A DNA stretch of 57,750 nucleotides from SXXZ01 sp041177965 (GTDB taxonomy: Bacteria > Verrucomicrobiota > Verrucomicrobiia > Limisphaerales > UBA9464): assembly GCA_041177965.1 (NCBI GenBank), contig JBEGWF010000011.1, positions 1 through 57,750 of the forward strand, given 5' to 3'. This document shows, piece after piece, positions 17,932 to 24,538 of the stretch (positions within the stretch are counted from its first letter, which is position 1; the number at the start of each line of letters is the position of its first letter). The notes beneath the pieces are model-generated. The model saw only the letters and a list, made by a program, of their open reading frames with translations, did no database searches and was not told the origin of the DNA. Position numbers and translations under genes: made by a program.

Positions 17932-18744
17932 ATGGTGTCGCGTCGATGGATCCGGATGCTGGCGTTCTGTTGGATGGCGGTGGGCCCGGCCCTGCTCGGG
18001 GCCGATCCCTCGGCCGACGAGGTGGTCCGCGCCATGGTGGAGCGGTTGCGCTCGCTGCCGGACAGGCATCAGGGCCGCGCCCATGTCTGCCGTCGCATGG
18101 CGGTGATCGAGACGCTGGAGGCCGACGGCAGCGTCTCGGAACGCAAGACCAAGGAGTACCGCGTGGCGATGACCAACGGGGTGGAGACGGTCCGGTTGCT
18201 GCGCGTGGACGACCGGGAGCCTCCCGCATCCGACGCCCGCGCGGAGGAGCGGCGCGATCGTGAGGCCCGCGAACGCTATGGGCGGTCGGGTTCGTTCCGG
18301 AAGCGACGGGGCGTCGAGGTCATCGACGAGTCCCTGATCCGGCGCTTCGACTACACCTGGCTGGGCTTCGAGGTCATCGCGGGCCGGACCAACCACGTGC
18401 TCTCGTTCACCGCCCGTCCGGCCGACCCGGGCAGGGGGCAGGCACCGGGCTTTGCCGACCGGTTGATGTCGTTGCTCGAGGGGCGCCTTTGGGTCGATGT
18501 CGAAGAGCATGAGCTGGCGAAGGTGGAGGCGCGACTGGGTCGCAGTTTCGACGTGCTGGCCGGGGTGGTCGGTTCCGTCCAACGCATGACCCTGCTGATC
18601 GAGCGCTTCCGTCTGCCGGATGGCCGCTGGGTGGACGGCCGCTTCCACACCGCCCTCGAGGGCCGGAAGTTCCTCAGCTCGCTCCGGATGCGCCTGCAGG
18701 TCGACCAGGATCGCTACGAAACGAACGGTCCCGGCCCCGGTTGA
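17932..18744 (+). CDS. Secreted protein of unknown function, possibly LolA/outer-membrane-lipoprotein-sorting-like
   Basis: 270 residues. Signal peptide at residues 1-23 (basic start, hydrophobic core, cleavage near ALLGAD). The opening DPSADEVVRAMVERLRSLPDRHQGRA, the central FTARPADPGRGQAPGFADRLMSLLEGRLWVD-type beta region and the late DGRFHTALEGRKF resemble periplasmic proteins with a LolA-like half-barrel, but I cannot see a decisive motif. It precedes lpxC-fabZ with an 85-bp gap on the same strand. Function open. Confidence 0.7.
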   Translation: MVSRRWIRMLAFCWMAVGPALLGADPSADEVVRAMVERLRSLPDRHQGRAHVCRRMAVIETLEADGSVSERKTKEYRVAMTNGVETVRLLRVDDREPPASDARAEERRDREARERYGRSGSFRKRRGVEVIDESLIRRFDYTWLGFEVIAGRTNHVLSFTARPADPGRGQAPGFADRLMSLLEGRLWVDVEEHELAKVEARLGRSFDVLAGVVGSVQRMTLLIERFRLPDGRWVDGRFHTALEGRKFLSSLRMRLQVDQDRYETNGPGPG

Positions 18745-18829
18745 GGCGCTCCGGCGGGAGAAGGTCACGGCGACGGCCCCGCAAAGGGTCATTGCTTCGA
18801 CGGTTTTCCCTTGGATAGAACAGGCGGCC

Positions 18830-20245
18830 GTGTCGTCCCAGCACACCCTCAAGCAAGCGGTCTCGTTCGCCGGAATCGGGCTCCACGGCGGCAACCGCGT
18901 GTCGATGACCCTCCAGCCCGCGCCGCCGAACACGGGCCTGCGCTTCCGGCGCGTGGATCTCGACGGCACGCCTGAGATCGAGGCCCGGGCCGAGACCGTG
19001 GTCGACACCCAGCGCTCCACCACCCTGGGCAAGGGTCCCGTCAAGGTGCACACGGTGGAGCATGTCCTGGCGGCGTTGGTGGGCGCGGGGATCGACAACG
19101 CGGTGATCGAATTGGACGCCAACGAACCGCCGATCGCCGACGGCAGCTCGAGGGAATTCGCCCGGCTGCTGAGGGAGGCCGGCCGGGTCCCGCAGGCCGA
19201 GCCCCTCGAGATCCACCGGATCGATGCGCCGATCGAACTCCAGGCCGGGGAGTCCCACATGGCCGTGTTCCCTCATACGGGCTTCAAGATCACCTGCACC
19301 AGCTCCGACAAGGGCGGCAGATTCACCCAGTTCTTCAGCCTCGAAGTGACACCCGCCTCCTGGGAGAAGGAGTTGAGCCATGCCCGGACCTTCTGCTTCT
19401 ACGAGGAGATCGAGTTCCTCATCAAGAACGGGCTGATCAAGGGCGGCAGCCTCGAGAACGCGATCGTCATCCGCGAGGATGCCGTGCTGACCAACGAGCC
19501 GCTCCGGTACCCCGAGGAGTTCGTCCGGCACAAGATCCTGGACATCATCGGGGACCTGGCCCTCGTCGGCCGCCCCATCCAGGGGCATGTGATCGCCACC
19601 CGTCCCAGCCACCGGGCCAACACCGACCTGGCCAAGGCGATCGTGGCCCGGATGAGGCGACCGCTGGAGGCCGCGCAGACCTTCGCTCCGCCTCCCACCC
19701 CGGCTCCCGAGGCCAAGCCGCCCGCCACCAAGCCCGCCAAGACGCCCGCCGCCGCCAACGACACCGTTTCCACCGTGAATTCACCGACTCCCACCGAGAA
19801 CCTGGTCCGCGATGGTGCCACCCTCGACACCATGCAGGTGATGCGGATCCTCCCGCACCGCCCCCCGTTCCTCATGGTCGACAAGGTGACCCTGATCGAC
19901 GGGCCCCGGATCGTGGCGCAGAAGAACGTGACCATGGGTGAACCCTTCTTCGAGGGGCACTTCCCCGGACATCCCATCATGCCGGGGGTCCTGCAGCTCG
20001 AGGCCATGGCCCAGGTGGCGGGCATCCTGATGATGCGGCAGGCCGAGAACGCGGGAAAGCTGGCCTACTTCATGTCGGCCGAGGACGTCAAATGGCGCAA
20101 GCCGGTCCGCCCCGGCGACATCCTGATGATCGAGGTGGAGATGACCAAGGCCCGCGGCAAGATCGGCAAGGCCAAGGGCCGGTGCACCGTCGACGGCGAG
20201 GTGGTCAGCGAGGCCGAGGTGACCTTCATGCTGATGGACCGCTGA
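18830..20245 (+). CDS. lpxC-fabZ: Bifunctional UDP-3-O-acyl-N-acetylglucosamine deacetylase / 3-hydroxyacyl-ACP dehydratase
   Basis: 471 residues in one frame. LpxC occupies residues 1 to ~290: TLKQAVSFAGIGLHGG, EHVLAALVGAGIDNAVIELD (zinc His), and HKILDIIGDLALVG (zinc His and Asp). An Ala/Pro/Lys linker of about 40 residues leads to FabZ: RILPHRPPFLMVD, then EGHFPGHPIMPGVLQLEAMAQ with the catalytic His and Glu. LpxC commits the pathway to lipid A; FabZ dehydrates 3-hydroxyacyl-ACP, which competes for the same acyl substrate. This fusion is known from Bacteroidetes, Chlamydiae and Verrucomicrobia. GTG 18830 is chosen because homology starts with the next residues; an upstream ATG at 18620 lies inside the previous gene. 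Confidence 0.95.
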   Translation: MSSQHTLKQAVSFAGIGLHGGNRVSMTLQPAPPNTGLRFRRVDLDGTPEIEARAETVVDTQRSTTLGKGPVKVHTVEHVLAALVGAGIDNAVIELDANEPPIADGSSREFARLLREAGRVPQAEPLEIHRIDAPIELQAGESHMAVFPHTGFKITCTSSDKGGRFTQFFSLEVTPASWEKELSHARTFCFYEEIEFLIKNGLIKGGSLENAIVIREDAVLTNEPLRYPEEFVRHKILDIIGDLALVGRPIQGHVIATRPSHRANTDLAKAIVARMRRPLEAAQTFAPPPTPAPEAKPPATKPAKTPAAANDTVSTVNSPTPTENLVRDGATLDTMQVMRILPHRPPFLMVDKVTLIDGPRIVAQKNVTMGEPFFEGHFPGHPIMPGVLQLEAMAQVAGILMMRQAENAGKLAYFMSAEDVKWRKPVRPGDILMIEVEMTKARGKIGKAKGRCTVDGEVVSEAEVTFMLMDR

Positions 20246-20292
20246 GACCCGGACCACTGAGATTCCCGACCATCCCCTCGCACCCGAACCCG

Positions 20293-21060
20293 ATGATCCA
20301 TTCCAGCGCCATCGTCCACCCCGGGGCCCGCATCGGGGCCGATTGCCGGATCGGTCCCTACTGCGTCATCGGTGAGCATGTGGTCCTCGGAGATCGCTGC
20401 CATCTCCACAGCCACGTGGTGGTCGAGGGGCACACGACCCTGGGATCCGACAACGAGGTCTATCCCTTCGCCTCCCTGGGCATGAAGACCCAGGACTTGA
20501 AATGGAAGGGCGGTCTCACCCGGGTGGAGATCGGGGACCGGAACGTCTTCCGGGAGTACGTCAGCGTCCACAGCGCGACCGCCGACGGAGGGGTCACACG
20601 TGTCGGTTCCGACAACCATTTCCTGGCCAACACCCATCTGGCCCACGACGTCCAGGTGGGCAATCGGGTGATCATGTCCAACCTCGCCACCCTGGCGGGG
20701 CATGTGATCGTGGAAGACCATGCGATCATCGCAGGGCTGGCGGCCGTCCATCAGTTCTGCCGGATCGGCCGGCACGCGATGGTCGGGGGATGCTCGAAGC
20801 TCGTGCAGGATGTCGCCCCCTTCATGATGGCCGATGGGAACCCGGCCGAGACCCGGTTCATCAACAAGGTCGGCCTCGAGCGTGCCGGTTTCGACGCCGG
20901 GGTCATCGCCACGCTCGTCAAGGCCTACAAGACCGTCTTCCGCTCCGGGCTGACCCTCGAGAACGCCCTGTCGCAACTGGAGTCGGAGTCGCCGTCGGTC
21001 CCTGAAGTGCAGGAGCTGGTCGTCTTCATCCGGGCCAGCCAGCGGGGCTTGGCGCGCTGA
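20293..21060 (+). CDS. lpxA: Acyl-ACP--UDP-N-acetylglucosamine O-acyltransferase
   Basis: 255 residues. First enzyme of lipid A synthesis. The left-handed beta-helix hexapeptide repeats start at IHSSAIVHPGARIGADCRIGP; NTHLAHDVQVGN contains the catalytic His; and a C-terminal helical domain ends the protein. It starts 47 bp after lpxC-fabZ on the same strand, so both likely share one transcript. ATG 20293 has no Shine-Dalgarno; the spacer is C/T-rich (cccctcgcacccgaacccg). Confidence 0.96.
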   Translation: MIHSSAIVHPGARIGADCRIGPYCVIGEHVVLGDRCHLHSHVVVEGHTTLGSDNEVYPFASLGMKTQDLKWKGGLTRVEIGDRNVFREYVSVHSATADGGVTRVGSDNHFLANTHLAHDVQVGNRVIMSNLATLAGHVIVEDHAIIAGLAAVHQFCRIGRHAMVGGCSKLVQDVAPFMMADGNPAETRFINKVGLERAGFDAGVIATLVKAYKTVFRSGLTLENALSQLESESPSVPEVQELVVFIRASQRGLAR

Positions 21061-21092
21061 ACCTGCGGGTGGTGGGGCGGCGCCGATGGCGT

Positions 21093-21959
21093 TCAGGCGG
21101 CCTCGGCCTGCGGGCGGGTCGTGCGGTCGGTCAACCGTTGCAGGGCCTCCTCGAGGGCGTCGATCACCCCGTCCGGGGTCGAGGTCCCGGCGGTGATCCC
21201 CACGGTGTCGTTGTCGCGGACCCAGGACGGGTCGAGATCTTCCGCCGTCTGAAGCCAGTGGACGCGGGGGCAACGGGCACGGCAGGTATCCACGAGGCGC
21301 CGGGTGTTGTTGCTGTGCCTGCCCCCGACGACGAGGACCACGTCGCATCGGCCGGCGAGATCCTCGGCGGCGGTCTGGCGGTCCTTGGTCGGTTGGCAGA
21401 CGGTGTCGATCCAGCGCACCTCCGACCCGGGGAAACGCCACCGAAGGCGTTCGACCAGTTCCTTCACGCGGACCACCGGTTGGGTGGTCTGGGACACGAC
21501 GCCATAGCGGGGGCGTTCCGCAAGTCGGTCGACCTCCTCCTCGGCGAGGATGACATCGCACCCGGGGTGATCCTCGGCGAGGCCCCGCACCTCCACATGC
21601 CCCGCCTGCCCGATCACCACCGGATGGTACCCCGCGTCGACGAGGTTCTTGAGAGCCCGGTGGGCGCGGTGGACCAGCGGGCAGGTGGCCTCGATGACGT
21701 TGAGTCCCGACTGTCGAAGCCCCTCCTTGCGACGGTCGGACGCACCGTGGGCGGTGATCATCACTTCGCGGGTGGGGATGTCGGCCGCGTCCTGGCGGAT
21801 GAGGACGCCCCGGGCCCGGAGGTCGGCCAGCACGGTCTCATTGTGGACCAGATCGCCCAGCACGGTGACCGGACCGGCCGCCGCGCGGCCCCGGGCCAAT
21901 TCAATGGCATCTCGGACGCCGAAACACATGCCCATCGCCTCCGCCTTCAGAATCTTCAT
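21093..21959 (-). CDS. ispH: 4-hydroxy-3-methylbut-2-enyl diphosphate reductase
   Basis: 288 residues. Last MEP-pathway enzyme, a [4Fe-4S] protein making IPP and DMAPP. The three cluster cysteines are in AMGMCFGVRDAI (Cys12), IEATCPLVHRAHR and IDTVCQPTKDRQ; GGRHSNNTRRL and TAGTSTPD are further family motifs. Convergent with lpxA across 32 bp. The 58 bp between its start and the upstream regulator gene are AT-rich and carry two small palindromes. Confidence 0.95.
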   Translation of the reverse strand: MKILKAEAMGMCFGVRDAIELARGRAAAGPVTVLGDLVHNETVLADLRARGVLIRQDAADIPTREVMITAHGASDRRKEGLRQSGLNVIEATCPLVHRAHRALKNLVDAGYHPVVIGQAGHVEVRGLAEDHPGCDVILAEEEVDRLAERPRYGVVSQTTQPVVRVKELVERLRWRFPGSEVRWIDTVCQPTKDRQTAAEDLAGRCDVVLVVGGRHSNNTRRLVDTCRARCPRVHWLQTAEDLDPSWVRDNDTVGITAGTSTPDGVIDALEEALQRLTDRTTRPQAEAA

Positions 21960-21964
21960 AGGAT

Positions 21965-22004
21965 ACTTTGTGATGCAAAGTGTCTGGCTACGAACACTCG
22001 TGTT
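21965..22004. promoter_or_regulatory. Two operator-like palindromes upstream of ispH
   Basis: acttTG-tgatg-CAAAGT (21965-21981) is a perfect 6-bp inverted repeat with a 5-bp centre, and aacac-tc-gtgtt (21993-22004) is a second one. Both lie in the AT-rich gap between the ispH start and the stop of the winged-helix regulator gene. They are reasonable binding sites for that regulator. I cannot define -35/-10 boxes with confidence. Confidence 0.45.
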
Positions 22005-22017
22005 TGTTCAAAAATAA

Positions 22018-22338
22018 TCAAGGGGAGGGCGGCGATTTCCGGAACTGGGAGACGATCTGCTCGAGATGGCCGAGGTATTGGGTGAAGGACGTCCTGCCGG
22101 ATTCGGTGAGTGCGCAGGTGGTCTGGGGCCGGGCCTCGCCGGAGGACTTGGTCAGCGAGACCAGGCCCGCCTCCTGAAGGATCCGCAGGTGCGAAGTGAG
22201 GTTGCCGTCGGTCATGCCGAGCAGGTTCCGGAGGTCGGTGAAGCTCAGGGACGGCGTCGCCGACAGGGCCGAGACGATGGCCAGTCGGGCCTTTTCATGG
22301 ATGACCCGGTCCAGGTTGGGGAACGGTTCCGGGTTCAC
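22018..22338 (-). CDS. Winged-helix transcriptional regulator (HTH_27-type, ArsR/MarR-like)
   Basis: 106 residues. NLDRVIHEKARLAIVSAL leads into the DNA-binding core LLGMTDGNLTSHLRILQEAG, followed by the wing RPQTTCALTESGRTSFTQYL. This matches the small winged-helix domain of the PF13601 type. GTG 22338 overlaps the stop of the upstream membrane-protein gene in the sequence GTGA, which points to translational coupling. No ligand-binding domain is present, so the membrane protein encoded with it may be its partner or target. Confidence 0.82.
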   Translation of the reverse strand: MNPEPFPNLDRVIHEKARLAIVSALSATPSLSFTDLRNLLGMTDGNLTSHLRILQEAGLVSLTKSSGEARPQTTCALTESGRTSFTQYLGHLEQIVSQFRKSPPSP

Positions 22339-22961
22339 GCGACGGGCTTCTTCTCCGTCCAGCGCAGATAGAGGCCGTAGGCGAGATGTCCGCCGCCGAA
22401 GGTCGCCGTCATGACATGGTGGGCCATCCGGATCGAAGGTTCGATCTGGTGCGGGTTGGCCGCGGCCAGGGCGCTGAGCAGGCCCGCGATGACGAATCCC
22501 CAGCCGAACAGTCGGATGCCCCGAGGCATGAAGAAGCCCGCCGAATGGACCGCACAGCCGTAGAGGACCAGCCAGAGCGGCGGCAGCGCCACGGCGATCA
22601 TGGCGCCTTCCTGATGGATGTTGACCAGCGGTCCGACCACCGCCATGCCGGTGAACAGCGCCGGCATGAGCGCCGAGGCCACCCGCCGGGCCGGCGGCGT
22701 CCAGAACGGTTCGCTGGCCGCGAAGGCCTGCCGACGCATCAGCACGAAGGCGGTCGAGGCCCCCAACAGGCCGACGGCCAGCCAGTAGAAGGCGAAGGCG
22801 CGGGCGGTGTCCCGGATCACCATCGGGGCCAAGAGGCCGGCGAGGGTACCGATCAGCCCGACCGCCGTCATCGCCGGTGCCAGTGCGCGTCGGTAGATCG
22901 AAGCCCGCTCCATGAGGGTTCGGATGGTCTCGAGCTGTTCGCGGGCGGTCGTCGGGTCCAC
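22335..22961 (-). CDS. Membrane protein of unknown function, coupled to a winged-helix regulator
   Basis: 208 residues. A soluble N-terminal helix (TTAREQLETIRTLMERASIYR) is followed by about six hydrophobic segments, including AVGLIGTLAGLLAPMV and YWLAVGLLGASTAFVLM, and a late HHVMTATFGGGHLAYGLYL. GTG 22961 is preceded by GGAGCG, an acceptable ribosome site. Pairing of such a protein with a PF13601 regulator is common in several phyla, but the signal sensed is not known to me. Confidence 0.75.
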   Translation of the reverse strand: MDPTTAREQLETIRTLMERASIYRRALAPAMTAVGLIGTLAGLLAPMVIRDTARAFAFYWLAVGLLGASTAFVLMRRQAFAASEPFWTPPARRVASALMPALFTGMAVVGPLVNIHQEGAMIAVALPPLWLVLYGCAVHSAGFFMPRGIRLFGWGFVIAGLLSALAAANPHQIEPSIRMAHHVMTATFGGGHLAYGLYLRWTEKKPVA

Positions 22962-23045
22962 CGCTCCACAGTCGGGACCGGGCCGTTCCCGTCAATCCCG
23001 GAGTCGTCGAGTCTTCCGGGGTGGTTCCGGATCCCGAATCCGACC

Positions 23046-23075
23046 TTGACGGGGGAGGGAGGGGTTCCCTACCTT
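23046..23075 (+). promoter_or_regulatory. Candidate promoter of the nusA operon
   Basis: TTGACG (23046-23051), an 18-bp spacer, then TACCTT (23070-23075). The same arrangement (TTGACC, 18 bp, TAGGTT) is found upstream of accB, which supports a TAnnTT-type -10 in this genome. The -10 matches the classic box in only three positions. Confidence 0.4.
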
Positions 23076-23097
23076 TGCAGACCGTTAGGAACTTTCT

Positions 23098-23144
23098 GTC
23101 GGCCTGTGCCGACATGCACGAGTCGGTTCAACACCGGCTTTTTT
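23098..23144 (+). promoter_or_regulatory. Leader with intrinsic terminator and competing hairpins (attenuator-like) upstream of nusA
   Basis: Segment 1 gtcggc (23098-23103) pairs with segment 2 gccgac (23108-23113). Segment 2 can instead pair with gtcggt (23122-23127), which is the left arm of a third stem agtcggt / accggct (23121-23139) followed by six T. The third stem plus T-run is a textbook intrinsic terminator, 32 bp before the nusA ATG. The three segments are therefore mutually exclusive, as in attenuators. What would shift the balance is unknown; NusA itself is a plausible factor because it acts on hairpin-dependent termination. Confidence 0.55.
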
Positions 23145-23176
23145 GTTACCCCGGTTTTCGGGAACGGCTGACGACT

Positions 23177-24460
23177 ATGAACGCGGAGATTTTGGCGGTG
23201 GTTGAGTTCTGGGAGAAGGAGAAGGGCATCCCCAAGGATGTCCTGCTCGGTGCCATCCAGGAGTCCCTGATGCAGGCCGCCAAGAAGGCCGTGGGTCCCG
23301 CCCGTGAGCTTCGGGTGACGATCGACGGGCGGTCTGGCGACATCAAGGCCTGGGCCAAGCTGGTGGTCGCCGAGAAGGTGCTCTCCAAGCACGACCAGAT
23401 CACCGTGTTCGACGCGCGCCGCGCCGGCCATGCCGAGGCCAAGGTGGGCGACGAGATCGAGGTCGAGGTCACCCCTGCCGGTTTCGGTCGCATCGCCGCC
23501 CAGTTCGCCAAGCAGGCCATGATGGCCCAGCTGCGCCGCGCCGAGAAGGCGATGGTGTACGACGAGTTCAAGGACCGGGTGGGCGAGCTGGTCAATGGCA
23601 CCGTCCGACGCTTCGAGCGCTCGGACGTGGTGCTCGACCTCGGCAAGTTCGAGGCGATCATGCCCAATCGCGAGCGCGTCCCGACCGAGGAATACCAGAT
23701 CGGCGAGCGCATCCGTTGCTACGTCAAGGCCGTGGAGCAGACCCCGCGCGGTCCGGAGATCATCCTCTCCCGGGCCGACCCGAACTTCGTCATCAAGCTC
23801 TTCAAGGTCGAGGTCTCCGAGATCGGAGATGGCACCATCGAGATCAAGGGCATCGCCCGCGAACCCGGTTTCCGCACCAAACTGGCGGTGTTCTCCCGAG
23901 ATCCCAAGGTCGATCCCGTGGGGGCCTGCGTCGGACTGCGCGGCCAGCGGGTCAAGAACATCGTCCGCGAGCTCAACAACGAGAAGGTCGACATCATCCC
24001 CTGGTCGCCCGACATCCGGAAGTACGTCGAGAACGCCCTGGCTCCCGCCAAGCTCAAGACCTTCGAGGTCGACGAGACGCGCAAGCGGGTGCTCGTCCAC
24101 ACCTCCGCCGACCAGTTGTCGCTGGCCATCGGCAAGCGGGGCCAGAACGCCCGACTCACCTCGCGACTCACGGGTTGGAGCATCGACATCGAGGCCGAGG
24201 CCTCCGTGCTGCCGGGCTTCGACCAGAAGGTGGCCGACGCCGTCCGGGACTTCGCATCGGTCCCCGGGATCACCGAAGAGCAGGCCCGGATCCTGGTCAC
24301 CACCGGTTTCCACAGCCTGGAGGACGTCGTTCAGCAGATCGGCATCGAGGACCTGAAGGAAATGGAGGGGATCGGCCAGGATGCCGAGTCGATCCTGGAG
24401 GCCATCCGCGGAGAAATCGCCCGTCGCACCGCCGGTGGCGACGGCGCCGGGGTCCACTGA
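23177..24460 (+). CDS. nusA: Transcription termination/antitermination factor NusA
   Basis: 427 residues. The N-terminal RNA-polymerase-binding domain (NAEILAVVEFWEKEKGIPKD), an S1 domain (VNGTVRRFERSDVVLDLGKF), two KH domains (VDPVGACVGLRGQRVKNIV; LAIGKRGQNARLTSRLTGW) and one C-terminal helix-hairpin-helix region (VPGITEEQARILVTTGF ... EMEGIGQDAESIL) are present. ATG 23177 is preferred by homology; an in-frame ATG at 23114 would add 21 residues but lies inside the leader hairpins. It heads nusA-infB-rbfA-nrnA-truB. The usual rimP gene is not upstream. Confidence 0.95.
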   Translation: MNAEILAVVEFWEKEKGIPKDVLLGAIQESLMQAAKKAVGPARELRVTIDGRSGDIKAWAKLVVAEKVLSKHDQITVFDARRAGHAEAKVGDEIEVEVTPAGFGRIAAQFAKQAMMAQLRRAEKAMVYDEFKDRVGELVNGTVRRFERSDVVLDLGKFEAIMPNRERVPTEEYQIGERIRCYVKAVEQTPRGPEIILSRADPNFVIKLFKVEVSEIGDGTIEIKGIAREPGFRTKLAVFSRDPKVDPVGACVGLRGQRVKNIVRELNNEKVDIIPWSPDIRKYVENALAPAKLKTFEVDETRKRVLVHTSADQLSLAIGKRGQNARLTSRLTGWSIDIEAEASVLPGFDQKVADAVRDFASVPGITEEQARILVTTGFHSLEDVVQQIGIEDLKEMEGIGQDAESILEAIRGEIARRTAGGDGAGVH

Positions 24461-24481
24461 CCCGGCCGACCCGACCCAGCA

Positions 24482-24520
24482 GACCCGGAATGAGACCGGG
24501 TCGGACCGGGAACGCCCGGT
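24482..24520 (+). other. Two adjacent hairpins in the nusA-infB spacer
   Basis: gacccgg-aatgaga-ccgggtc (24482-24502) and accggg-aacg-cccggt (24505-24520) are perfect stems of 7 and 6 bp. No T-run follows, so they are not a standard terminator; they may affect mRNA processing or infB translation, whose ATG is 18 bp further on. Confidence 0.5.
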
Positions 24521-24538
24521 CTTGAAACCAAAAGCAGT

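Noticed and set aside
23114..23176. Extended nusA start at ATG 23114 or a leader peptide there
   Set aside because: The segment is in frame with nusA but coincides with the terminator hairpins, and homology begins at 23177. Left as an alternative only.
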